Shown: positions 43,346-57,516 of the stretch, in pieces
How positions within the stretch are numbered: position 1 is the stretch's first letter
How the letters are laid out: each line of letters starts with the position of its first letter
Assembly: GCA_018857735.1 (NCBI GenBank)
Contig: JABMCL010000190.1
Location: forward strand, 803,501-867,500
Source of the DNA: Alviniconcha marisindica
Taxonomy: Eukaryota > Mollusca > Gastropoda > Provannidae
Length of the DNA stretch: 64,000 nt
Reading direction: 5' to 3'
Program-made: the position numbers and the translations under genes
The notes under the pieces: generated by a model
Told to the model about the DNA's origin: nothing
Databases searched by the model: none
What the model saw: only the letters and a program-made list of their open reading frames with translations

Positions 43346-46300
43346 ATACATGCCTGCATGCATGTACATGTGTGTGTGTGCATGTATGCCTGTATGCATG
43401 TGCATTACAACTGCATGCATGTGTGCACTTGCACATATATGTGTGTGTGTGGGGTGCACAGTGACATGTATCTATTTCTCTAACTGCCACTTTCTGTTTG
43501 GATTGGGGGTGCATAAGGACATGGGAGGCTGTTTTCTCTTACTGCCACTTTCTGTTCCCTCCAAACAATCTTAATCCTGTGGCATGGAACTGGTTCACCA
43601 CTAAGGCTTGCGTGTGTGTTTCAAATCAGCTGTTCTCAAAACAGTCTTAAAACTTCAATTTTCATGGCTGTGGAAGCAGCTCGCCTCCAACAGAAAGAAC
43701 AACAGATGTCCTCGGCAGACAGTGTGCACTTCAACAGGTCCGCCACCCCCCCACCCCACCGCCATGCAATTAAACAACCGCACCACCACCCCACCACCAC
43801 CCTACCCCCAGGCCACCCCACACGGGTCTGCCAACCCATCTCACCGGAATCAGGCAGGGAGTTGAGGTCCCCACAGAAGACGAAGGGGATGGAGTTGCAG
43901 TTGTAAGGGCCGGGGAAAGGCAGCTGGTGCTTGCGGGTGGCTTCCTCCACAAACTTCTGCAGCTCCCACATGAGCATCATGGTCTGCACCATCTTCACGT
44001 CGCTGAACTCCGGGTCCCAGTGGATGTGCGCGGTGGCCACCAGCAGCAGCTGCCGGGTCAGAGGCTCGGGCGGCATGGGGCCTGGGGAGAGAAGGGAAGA
44101 GGGAAACGAATGAACACACATGAGATTAGGCTTTGGCTGTGACTTGCCCTGAGAAACCGCTCTCTCTCTCTCTCTCTCTCTTCCCCCCCCCCCACCCCCT
44201 CTCTCTCTCTCACACACACACACACGGCTGCCCATTCATTCAACCCATAAAATACCCCAGACAAGCGCGTGCGTACGTGTTTCGGGGGTGGGGGGGGATT
44301 TAACCCAGCAAGTAGTCAGTACCTATAAAGTCAGCATGAAAAAATTGCTTAAACGGCAGGGGACAGAGAACAAAATGCATGCCCATGTGTATACATGTAT
44401 GCATATATATATATATATATATATATATACATGTGTCCCCGCAAAGAAAAAAAAGAAGCTGCAATACACGAATCTGGTCCGGCTTTGGGTTACCCACTCT
44501 TTTGACACTGCAAAAACACCACCACAAAAAGCACACACACACGCGTGCACACGCGCGCACACAGCAGTCATGAAAGCACTCACACACCGAGGTGTCAACC
44601 CCCTCTTCAGTAGCACCAAGTTGAAATTTTCATAGCATTTTCGTAAGTTCACCAGCCTTGGACGTGGCCCAAATGCACAGATCACCACCACCACCACCAT
44701 CAAACAAAGTGACCCACCCGTACCAATCTTGATATTCTTCTGTGTACTTGGTCAGCCATGTATCTCTTGCACAGTTACAAGAAAGTTACAGAGACAGACA
44801 AAGGCATGCATCTGATGTGGTAGTGTAGTTTCTGAAAAATACTGTCCTGAGGTAATTTCCTATACAAGCGGCTAAAATTATTGCTTTTATTTGACCTCCC
44901 GTTTCTGTCCTTTTTGGGTCATGCTTACTAATTTGTAATGCTATCCATCCTCAGGAAGGATGTTGTAGTTGTTTTCTTCCTCCCAAGTTCAAATCAACTT
45001 TGCTGAACTTTTAGTGATATTTCACTGTGGTGATTATTACCATGAGCCTGCGCTATATGCAGGTGTATGGGCAACACTAAAACTAATAGCCAGGCGAACT
45101 TCCTCTGGAATAAGGCATGAAATGCGCATTGCATAATGCAGCCATGAACTGGAGAAGAAAAAAAACTATCATTACACTCGGCAGCTTTCCATACATTGTC
45201 TTTTTTGCTGACATCACTTTCACTTTCTCCCTCTTTTCTGTGTGGAATTAATTGTATCAGACTTTATATACATATACAAGGCTTTCCATACATTGTCTTT
45301 TTTTGCTGACATCACTTTCGCTTTCTCCCTATTTTCTGTGTGGAATTGTATCATCACGCTCGGTGGCTTTCCATACATTGTCTTTTTTGCTGACATCACT
45401 TTCGCTTTCTCCCTCTTGTCTGTGTGGACTGTGATCCCAGCAGCATCTCCTTTTGTTACTGTCGCATGAATCAGCTAGTGTGTAGCAAACCCGAAGACAC
45501 TACAAAACGTTTCCTGTTCACATGGGTGTGTCTAACCACTCGTTTCCCCTCCGTGTGTATCTATATATATATATATATATACCTTTTAAAAGCATAATGC
45601 TACAATGCATGTCTGTGTCCATGTGTGTGTGTGTGTGTGTGTGTGTGCACATGCGTGCGTGCATGTTGCGTGTGTGTGCATGTTGCGTGTCCGTGTATGT
45701 GCGTGCATGCGTGTGTATGTGTTTGTGCATGTTGCATGTTTGTGTGCATGCATGTCTGCGTGCATGCGTTAGACCTTACAAGGGTTTCAGATGTCTGTGG
45801 TGGGTACATTATGTAGATGGATGTCGGGGGGGGGGGGCAGCAAGTGAGTGCGGCTGAATGTAGCGTCAGTCTTGGTCACATTCAGTCTTCATAATGTTGA
45901 CGGTGGTATATGAATTAAAACGTTTTTTTAATGTCTCTTTTCCCAGCCAGGGGGGGTCGGTGTGTGGGCCTGAAGCCTGGAAAGATGTCAAGCTGTCAAA
46001 GTAATCCACTCCTGGTGAAATATTAAGGGGAACACCTCTCCATCTCCCCACCAAGCAAAGTTAAAATCTTCCTCTATCACGTCTGTCAACAGTTTGCTTG
46101 ATGTACATCTGTTTTCGCCAAGTCTCTACCCCCCCCCCCCCCTTGCCCCTAACACACATACAACCTACTTTAGGACTTTCCTCCTGTTCTTTCATTCATT
46201 TTATCAAAACTCTTCCGCCCGGCCTGTGATTTCAGATTCTTTGCAGACTGCTGAAAGGTCGAAAGCCACACTGGCAGGTCAACACACTGAGACATCTTCA

Positions 46301-49300
46301 GTGCAGGGAGTCAGCACTGGCCGGGTTGGGTTGACTGGACTCAAGGCATCAAGTAACTGTTGGGCTCAAGGCATCAAGTAAACTGTTGGGCTCCAGGCAT
46401 CAAGTAACTGTTGGGCTCAAGGCATCAAGTAAACTGTTGGGCTCAAGGCATCAAGTAACTGTTGGGCTCCAGGCATCAAGTAACTGTTGGGCTCCAGGCA
46501 TCAAGTAACTGTTGGGCTCCAGGCATCAAGTAACTGTTGGGCTCAAGGCATCAAGTAACTGTTGCCCTGAAGCAGGTCCTCTGCAAATGACCGCCTCCAT
46601 ACCAGCAAGCACTGACAACTTGCGACGCTGGCCCAATCTTTCCTCCTCCGCCACAACAACACGAGGCCTGCACGATGGAGAAGTTACAGAAAGCAGCCCT
46701 CCTTCCCTCCCTCCTCTTCACTCCCCCCGGGGGGGAGGTCGAGAGAGGAAACAACAATATAGGTGAATGAACTGTTGGGGCACTTTCCAATGACCGACTG
46801 AACAGAACGGACTGCCTATCAAGTGGTGAGCTGAGAGGCAACTGCTTCTGTTAAACACACAGGCGCCCCTTGTTGACAGTACAGGGCAAACTCAGCCACA
46901 GCACACACCCCACCCACACATCCTGCTCCCCCCCCCGGCCGTCAGCACACCGCTATTGCCACCACTCATTAGAACCAACGGCGGAAGCTGGGCGGGGGGG
47001 GGGGAGGGGGGCAAAGAGCTCTAGACAAGACACCCCCCCCCCCCCCCCCCCCGCTTCAGGCGGCGGGGAAAGGAGCAGGGACAGCCAGAATGGATTTGTT
47101 GCTCCGCTGTAGAGACATGCCCGGTGGGGTGCGCGGACGGTAACGCCGGTGGAACTGGGGACAGCTGCACGGGTTTCCACCAACGCGTGGAGACCGTCGT
47201 CAGAACTGCGCTCAATAAAGTAAGCGATCACACAGGCCAGTTGTGTGTGTGTGTGTGTGCGTGCGTGCGTGCGCGCGTGCGTGCGTGACCGCTATGTCCA
47301 AAAACACACCTCTTGGCTAGACCACTGCCTAACAACACGTCTCCACATCAGTGGACTAGACCACTGCCTAACAACACGTCTCTACATCAGTGGGCTAGAC
47401 CACTGCCTAAAAACACACCTCCACATCAGTGGGCTAGACCACTGCCTAAAAACACACCTCCACATCAGTGGGCTAGACCACTGCCTAACAACACGTCTCT
47501 ACATCAGTGCGCTAGACCACTGCCTAACAACACGTCTCTACATCAGTGGGCTAGACCACTGCCTAACAACACGTCTCCACATCAGTGGGCTAGACCACTG
47601 CCTAAAAACACACCTCCACATCAGTGGGCTAAACCGACACTCGGTTCCCACTTTCGAATCTGTACATCATCAAACTACCGTGTGCACTGTCGTCGGGTCA
47701 TCAAAAACAGTGTGCACGTGAGCAAACAGACGGAGTCACGCGTGACGGCCAGGTGATACTTTTATTTGTTGTTGTTGTTGTTGCCTGTTTCTCTGGCCCA
47801 TCGCAACACGTTATAGCCGCAGGGGAAGAGAAGTCCACCCCCCCCCCCAACCCACCAACCCCCTCGGGGGTTGGGGTTGGGGTGGGGTAGTGTCAAAACA
47901 ATGCGGTAATGCGCGAGTGGTATGGAGAGTAGTTTACTGGATGACTCAAACTTGACAATCCGTTCCATCACTTCCACAACCGCCCCGCCCCGCCCCGCCC
48001 CGCGTTACATACGTGACGTAGAGACGGTGTCCTGTTGAATCACGGCTCTAAATCTTACGTACTATATGTATGACGTTCAACAATCTAAATCTCGTATATA
48101 TGCATGACATTCATCGATCTAAATCTTACGTACTATATGTATGACGTTCAACAATCTAAATCTCGTATATGCATGACATTCATCGATCTAAATCTTACGT
48201 ATTATATGTATGACGTTCAACAATCTAAATCTCGTATATGCATGACATTCATCAATCTAAATCTTACGTACCATATGTATGACGTTCAACAATCTAAATC
48301 TCATGACATTCATCAATCTAAATCTTACGTATTATATGCATGACGTTCAACAATCTAAAGCTTAATATGTATTCTATACGCACAGATGCATCAGTCTAAA
48401 TCTGGCATGCATTACATGTATGACATTCAGATTAAAATCTTACATCCATGGGCGAAAGTTACAGATGCACCCACAGGCACCGACAGCGTTATGGTCCAGA
48501 GACACAACAGCGTCTTGGCCCATGGACACTGACCACAGACACTGGACTAACAGTGTGGTGGACCATAGATACTGACCTAACGGCGTGGTGGACCACAGAC
48601 ATTGACCTAACGGTGTGGTGGACCACAGACATTGACCTAACGGCGTAGTGGACCATAGACATTGACCTAACGGTGTGGTGGACCACAGACATTGACCTAA
48701 CGGCGTGGTGGACCACAGACATTGACCTAACGGCGTAGTGGACCATCGACATTGACCTAACGGCGTAGTGGACCATAGACATTGACCTAACGGCGTCGTG
48801 GACCACAGACATTGACCTAACAGCGTAGTGGACCACAGACATTGACCTAACGGCGTAGTGGACCATCGACATTGACCTAACGGCGTCGTGGACCATCGAC
48901 ATTGACCTAACAGCGTCGTGGACCACAGACACTGGCCTAACAGCGCCGTGGACCACAGACATTGACCTAACAGCGTAGTGGACCATAGACATTGACCTAA
49001 CGGCGTCGTGGACCATCGACATTGACCTAACAGCGTCGTGGACCATAGACATTGACCTAACGGCGTCGTGGACCATAGACATTGACCTAACGGCGTCGTG
49101 GACCACAGACATTGACCTAACGGCGTAGTGGACCATAAACATTGACCTAACGGCGTCGTGGACCACAGGCATTGATCTAACAGCGTAGTGGACCATAGAC
49201 ATTGACCTAACGGCGTCGTGGACCATCGACATTGACCTAACAGCGTCGTGGACCACAGACACTGGCCTAACAGCGCCGTGGACCATAGACATTGACCTAA

Positions 49301-51443
49301 CAGCGTAGTGGACCATAGACATTGACCTAACGGCGTCGTGGACCATCGACATTGACCTAACAGCGTCGTGGACTAGGAGAACAGCAAAAAACAACAACAA
49401 CAACAAAAAACACCTAACAACAACAAAAAGTTGGTGTGTGTGTGTGTGTGGGGGGGGGTCGTTAAACAAGCGCATAACGAACGACCAGTGTGTGACCCAT
49501 AATAATCATAATCATAATGAGCATGCATAGTGCACCAGTAATAAAATGGAAAATAGTGCGCCTACCCTTAAACATAAAGCCCTAACAGCATACACACGCT
49601 GACGTGACAAACGGTCCCATTACAAGGCGCACAAACGAGACCACAGCTCACAGACACTGAATAGTATCATTCAACGTCTCACCATGATATGACTGGGCGT
49701 AAAACACCAAGTTACTTTACCTACTGTGCCACCATTGTACAGCAATTACCATAAAGGAGACCGCTACACAGCACGCACACACACACAAGCCACGCGAGTG
49801 GGGGGGGGGGGGGGGGGGGGGCGGTGTACGTATCCCCTGGAACGTTTCGGTCACGGCATCCACCTGATGCAACTCGGCATACGTAACGATGCCTCGCTTT
49901 AAAAGCACAGCCACCACCACCACCACCCCTGTGAGCCTGTTTGGCCTAGCGGTAAGGCGTTAGACTGTTAAGCAGAGGGACCTCGGTTCGAATCTGCTTC
50001 GGCTCTCCTTTCTCCGCTTCAAAAGTTGTGGTCTGTGGACACTGTCTTGTGACTTTGTCCCTCACAATTATCAAACATTAAAATGGCTCTAATCGCTGCC
50101 CACCTTAATGCAAAAGTCATTCTGGTGGTGACAGTGTAGCGATAGGTATACATTCTTCCCTCTACCCCCACCTCCATACCCCCTTCGCCCCTTCTCCCCG
50201 TCCCTAATAAGCCTTATGGTGTCTGTGGACGTTAAGCACCATGTTTACTTACTTACCACCACCCCCACTTCGGTTTAAAACAGCACCAGGCGTGCATTTC
50301 CATTAAAGTTCTTCCTTTATTAATCGCACTTCTTCACGAAGTCAGGAAAAAACTAACAAAACAAAAAACAATACAAACAAAAAACAAAACAAACAAAAAA
50401 CAAAAAACACGATTCTGTCCAGACTGCTGCGGAAATCTCACATTTCCAAATAAATCCTGCCATTCCGTCCACGACAAACGTCATATGGCCAGCGAAATAC
50501 GAGTCACTGTTTTATCGCTCGTTGTTTTTGTTGTTGCTGTTTTTCTCTCCATAAAGCAGAGGTCAGGTTTCTCTCGCTGATCACTTCAACCCTGGCTCTG
50601 CCGAACGCCGCAGAAGGCCGTTGCTCAGGCGAAACAAGAGGACGGCGGCGCACTACACAGGACACGAAGCGGGAGCGTCAACGGAGCGGTCCGCTGGCTG
50701 CCTGCATCGGGGATTATCGGTCTACTGTTACGGTTAGTAACGCGACGCCAATACCCGACGGAACGGACACGGACGCACATGTGCTGCCAGGAATGGATCG
50801 CATGGAATATCAGCGCTCGTCGCAAAAGCAGCATTTCCGATGCTGTAAGCGACGACACGAACCCCCCCCATAACAAACAAAACCAATAAATAATAACATT
50901 TTTAAAAGTAATAAATAAAATAAAATAAAATATTAATAATAACAAGGCGAGGCTCCCCCCTCCCCCCCCATAACAAACAAAACCAATAAATAATAACATT
51001 TTTAAAAGTAATAAATAAAATAAAATAAAATATTAATAATAAGAAGGCGAGGCTCAGAATGCTTTGTGGTCGTCGTACAGAGCCAGGTTTCCAAGAGAGG
51101 CGTTAGGATCGCGCGGCAATGAGTGGTCAGTAAGTAAACATGGTGCTTAACGTCCACACAAACCATAAGCTTATTAGGGACGGGGAGAGGGTAGGGAAGG
51201 GGGTTATAACCTATCGCTACACTGTCACCACCAGAATGATTCCTGCATTAAGATGGGCAGCGATGAGAGCCGTTTTAATGTTTCATAATTGTGAGGGACA
51301 AAGTCACAAGACAGTGTCTACAGACCACAACTTTTGAAGAGAAAGGAGAGCCGAAGCGGATTCGAACCGAGGTCTCTCCGCATACCAGCCTAACGCCTTA
51401 CCGCTAGGTCAAACCGGCTCACTTGAGTAGTCAGCAGCATGGA

Positions 51444-51502
<59 letters not shown>

Positions 51503-51985
51503 TGTTGTGTGTGTGTTGTGTGTGTGTGTGTGTGTGTGTGTATAAGTCCATGGACTGCGGCAACCGTCCACCCACCGACCGTTGGCTGCATAACGCCCAC
51601 GTGCACAGGCCGCCACAGTCGAGGAGACGTCATGTAACTAGGCACGCTGCTAGTCCCCCAGGAAGCGACGGCGCAGGTGAGGATTTGCAGGTAATTCTAC
51701 CGGCACCCCGGGCAGTCTGCGTCGACAGTAAAGTTGCCCACACACGGCTCAGCATCTCCCCCCCCCCCCCCCCCTCCCCCTCGAACAGAGCCTCGATCCT
51801 CTCTCATACCGCTCTAGGCGCACCGCCACCAAAAGCGTAGCACCGTAGCGCGAAGCCCCTTGAACGAAACAAACACGGTCCGTAGAGACAAGGTAAGTAA
51901 GTAAACATGGTGCTTAACGTCCACAGAAACCATAAGGCTTATTAGGGACGGGGTCAGAGACAAGGTTCAACAGTGACCTTTTATA

Positions 51986-52038
<53 letters not shown>

Positions 52039-53442
52039 ACTTCTCGCGTGGCTTTTCAGGGTCCAGATTATTTTACATATTACACCACGCACACATGGAT
52101 TTCTCGACCGACCGAACAATCGACACCTCCCCTCCATCACACAAAGATTTCTACACCCACCGACCGACACCTCCCCTCCATCACACAAAGATTTCTACAC
52201 CCACCGACCGACACCTCCCCTCCAACACACACACCACGATTCGAAACAGCAACAACAACAAAACCCTTGAAATTTACACCTGGACTCTTTTTGTGTGTAA
52301 ATTTTTAATTCAATGTTCTTTCCGTGGCTACAAGATCCGGTTGCAGTGCACCTTTGCTCTTCCAACAATAACAGCTGCCGACAACGCAGCACACAGAAAA
52401 AGAGCATGAACTTCCTCCTTCCTCTGCTAATGTTACCTGACGTCCTCACAGACAATAATCATGGACTATTACGGACGGGGACGAGCCCAGGGCGGCCTCC
52501 TCAACTTCCACACAGCTCATGAGCTCTGTTCATCTATCAATCGACCTATTATGACAGTTCTATTATATACATGGGTGCAACATATAGTATATACGACAGC
52601 GGTTGCTGCTGCTGTTTCACTCGCGTCAACGCCATTATGCAAGCCGTTACGCAAGCTCACCCACAAAAGGCGATCAATTCACGACACTGTCACTGTCTGC
52701 TACCGATACTCATCACGTTTTCCTTTCTCTGGAGAAATTAATCGGATTTCAGTCTGATACAGCCACCATTATTTAGTCTAGCTCAGCAACAGCCGGTGAG
52801 AAGTTACGTCAACAACATTGGGGGGGGGGGGGGGGGGAGAAAGAGGAAAAAAATACCGGAGAGAAAAAGCAGACGCGGCAGCAGAAACCGAGCATCATCT
52901 AGTAGATCCGTGTTCACTAACCGCATTGTATCATCGGTGGGAAATGCCACAAGTATCATTTTTGTCGCGACAAACACGTGTTTGTCGCGACAAAAATCAT
53001 ACTTGTGGCAGCCCCCGCCAGTGATAGCATTGGAGCCCATTCTCCAGAGCTCAGGAGCTGTGTGAAAGTCGAGGTGGACGTCCTGGGCTCCCCGTCCCTA
53101 ATAAACCTACGGTTTTAGTGGACGTAATGCACCACTTCAACAAAGCCCATTCTGCCCGTGTGTTGGGGGCTAGCCGATTGATCACGCCTTCAGTACGGCC
53201 CCGAACCACCCGGCCCGATTGACTGATTACCGCACACACACGCAGCACAGTGGAAAGCGCGGAGATTTCATGTCAATGCCGTGCAGCCGACTGGTAACAA
53301 AGAAAGTGTGTTTTCTGTGCAAATACAGTTATATGCACGTAGCGCTCAACTCCGCTGCAGGGGGCGGGGAGGTGGTGGGGATATCAAACCAGCACGAACT
53401 AAACATAACCTGAAAATATCCGTATATTCGCGGCCAGGCGGG

Positions 53443-53527
<85 letters not shown>

Positions 53528-53590
53528 CAAATAAAAATAAACCTGAAAATAAATATCTATATATCCGTGGCCGGGGAGGGTGGGGGGAGA

Positions 53591-53622
<32 letters not shown>

Positions 53623-56600
53623 CAGACAGACAGACAGAGAGAGAGAGAGAGAAAACGAGTACCAACCAAAAATAAACCTGAAAATAAATATCTATATATC
53701 CGTGGCCAGGGGAGGGCGGCACCCAACTAGCACCAACCAAACATAAACCTGAAAAATATATATTCGTGGCCAGGGGTATCAAACGAGCACCCACTACAAA
53801 ATAAACCTGAAAATATCTATATATCCGTGGCCAGGCGGCGAGGGAATTTAACGAGCACCCACTGAAAATAAACCTGAAAATATCTATATATCCGTGGCCA
53901 GGGGTATCAAACGAGCACCCACCAAAATAAACCTGAAAATATCTATATATACACGTGGCCAAGGGTATTAAACGAGCACCCACTAAAAATAAACCTGAAA
54001 ATATCTATATATACGTGGCCATGGGTATTAAACAACGAGCATAGTTCAGGAGCTGTGTGAGAGTCGAGGTGGCCGTCCTGGGCTGTCCGTCCTAACGAGC
54101 CTTCTGGTTTCCGTGAACGTAAAGCTATACTGAACAATGCTTCGGCATTGGTCTCAGCTTGTCCCTAATATGTCAACTGACATCTGAGGACATTAAGCAA
54201 CACTAAGTACCTACCTACATACCTATTAAACGAGCACCCACTAAAAATAAACCTGAAAATATCTATATACATATACGTGGCTATGGGTATTAAACCAGCA
54301 CCCACCAAAAATAAACCTGAAAATACCTATATATCCGTGGCCAGGGGTATTAAACGAGCACCCACTAAAAATAAACCTGAAAATATCTATATATCTGCAG
54401 CCTTGGACGGGGGCCGGGGGGAGACAAGGGGGCCGGGGGGAGACACCAAACGACCACTAACTAAAAATAAACCTGAAAATATCTATATTTCCGCGGCTGT
54501 TTGATTCGTATCGTTCGGAACATAATAATGACAATTATGCCAGCCGCGTACCCTTGGCATCCATTATTCAGCAGCCGAGATGGCACGCAGGGCGGCTCTG
54601 CGACGAATAAACAAGTCAAGTGGTTTCACGCTAAAACCCCGCGGCGTTGTACGAGAACTGCCTACTTGTAATGCGCTCAAAACGGCTCCGAGGGCCGACT
54701 CATCCCTCTCTTAAATCGGCTGGAGAACCGGCCCAAAACAGCTCCGGGAACGACTTGGGCTTCCCTGCTGTTCAAAACATCCCCAGGGGGCCAGCTGATC
54801 CTCTCCGCTTAGGGCAGCAGACCTGCTCAATCCAGCTCCAGGAGCCCAACTGGTCTCCGTTTAGGGCCAACAGACCTGTCCGAAACAGCCCAGGGGCAAA
54901 GTGGTCTTGTCCGCGTAGGGTAACATCTGTTGAAACAGTTCCAGTAGGCAACTTGTCATTTTAGTTTTCATGGTGACAGTCCCACGGAGGGCAAACTGGT
55001 CTTCTCTCAGCTTTGAACGACAAACCTCTTCAAAACAGCCCCAAGGGAAAACTGGTCTTCTCTGGTTAGGGTAACAGACCTGCCCAAAACATCCACAGGA
55101 GCCAAATGATTCTCTCTGCTTAAGCTAACAGACCTGTTCGAAACGGCCCCAGAGGCAGACCGGTCTCCTCTGCTTAGGGTGACAACCCCGTTCGAAAAGA
55201 CCTATGGCCAAAGATCAACTGATCCTCTCTGCTGACGGAACAGACTTGCTCAAAACATCCAAAGGAGCCAACTGATCCTCTCTGCTTAGGGTAATAGACC
55301 TGTTCAAAACGGCCAGCTGATCCTCTCTGCCAAGGGAGGCAACTATTCGTCTCTGTTTTGGGTAACAGCCAGACATGTTCAAAACAGCCCCGGGAGATAA
55401 ATGGTCGTATTTGCTTAGGTTAACAGTCAGATTCGCACCAAACAGCCCCGATAGTTAACGGTCCTCACTTACCGACCTTCAGCCTCATTTCACCCCACCC
55501 CAAGCATTTCCCCACTGCCTCTGGTCCACGCATGCGGTCCAGAACAGCAAACCACCTCACATAATGTCGGAATATTCAGCCTGCTGGAGTTGGACATTTA
55601 AAGAAGAAGCAGCAGCAGCGGCGGCGGCTGCGGCATTCCAAGAAATCGGCGAGCAACGGATGCCTGGCTGACGGGGTACAGTGTACATACATAATTGCTC
55701 AAGCATGCGCTGGCAAACTGCCGCGGGCGCAAAATCTCAGACTGTGGGGTGAACCTCCGGAAGAGGCGGAGGAACAAAATCGATGACCCCATGTACGTTG
55801 ACATTTCTGGACACACGTCTGCGCGTGTGGAAGCCGATCCAGCCAAGCAGGCTTGAAAGGTCATAATCGCTGTCGACAACCGGCGCGGAGCCCGGTCTCC
55901 CTCCGCATTCACCGCCGCCTGAAATGTTGCCCGACTGCCAGCGAAGGCAGATGGCTCCCGCGGCTCGAAGCCCAGCTTTCCTGTCATCTCTCGTTCTGAA
56001 ATCATCCGCAGGTCAACGGCCTTCATCGTGTGCGGGCCCTGATCCTCCGCAGAACCTCCACGCACCTCCGAATGCTCGACGTTGCACCCAGCATCGCGGG
56101 CAGGTGGTTGTAAAGAGCTTGGTCTAAACACCCACAGCACTGCTCGCAGGGTGACGACCCACACACTCACTGGTTCACGAAGTGCGCAGTAGAAGCGTGT
56201 TCATAATGACGTAGGCCATAGTTTTGTACCTATTTCGGGTTACACAGCCAAAGACAGCGCTGAAAGGAAGGGGGGGTGGGGGGGGGGAGAGAGAACTAAG
56301 AAACTTTTCTTTCTCGCTTTTTGTTCTTTATTCCGATTTCGCAATTTCTCATGCTTTCGTTTCCGTTTTTGTTTTTTAAGTACAACAGGCTACTCCGCTC
56401 TCTGTCTCTTCTTCTTCTTCTTAATTTCGATCTTGCCATTTCACGTCACCACCGTTCCCCTAGCTTCGTTTCTGTTTTTGAACAGACAAGCGATCATTAT
56501 CACGTGAACTAGCTGAACTACAGCTTAGGCGGACGACGAACACCGCGCTATTCTCAACTCGACCTGATACTCGTACTCCAAGCGTCGTCGGCTACCGACA

Positions 56601-57440
56601 CCTACCCCCCCCCCCCCCCCCCCCCCCCATTCAGATAAGATCAGCAACGCCTTTCCACAATCAGCATCTTGACCGGTGCGCGCAGCGGTTCACCGTGTCA
56701 AATGAAAAGACCACCCCCGTGGGCTTTTTCGTAATGGGACTGATGATACTGCGAGGTGCCTTGTCCCCGGCGTACGTACGTCAGTCATCTAAGTGCCTGG
56801 ATTCAAAATCTGTTACAAGTTCAATGCTGCCCTACGTCCACACAGACGCACTAGTAGGGACGGGGAGCTCAGGACGGCCACCTCGACTTCCACACGGCTC
56901 CTGAGCTCTGACCTACCACCAAGTTCAATGCTGCCCTACGTCCACAGAGACCGTAAGAACCAGTAGGGACGGTGAGCTCAGAACGGCCACCTCGACTTCC
57001 ACGCAGCTCCTGAGCTCTGGCTCCATCTGAACGCGTCAGCCGCGGTAATACACAACGCCTACGATCTGAAACGCTGCCTCGGTCTCCGTCAACGGTTCGA
57101 TTTTCGCTGCTGACGGTCCTCGCCGTGACCTAAGTCGGATTAAAGTGTCAGGTTTGGGTGAAGCCACCTGTAATCAAGGTTTAGTAAAACCATCAGTTAC
57201 GAACCCCCCCTCTCTCTCTCTTTAATTGAGCACGTACCTCTGGTGAAGTTTATGTACCTTGTATGTCAAGTGAGATTACCGTCGGTGACTTGGGTCTTTG
57301 CTGTGCTTGTGTGACGTCTTTCGGGCGCTAATTGGCTCCCTTGTGTGGTTGATTCTAATACGAACCTTGTCGTCGATCACGCGTACGAGCCCAGTCTGTC
57401 CACATGCTTTGCAACCGGTATCTCTTTCAAAGCTGTCCTA

Positions 57441-57516
<76 letters not shown>

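Noticed and set aside
43770..44119. Alternative-frame ORFs over the CNOT6 exon at 43845-44081
   Set aside because: Shadow frames of the real exon, with no family match.
48489..49475. 328-codon protein on the - strand
   Set aside because: Entirely a 30-bp tandem repeat whose unit is a multiple of 3; no non-repetitive domain.
49933..50005. tRNA gene
   Set aside because: Length and A/B boxes fit, but it is joined to a repeated body and tail and has an inverted relative at 51129, so it is a SINE head.
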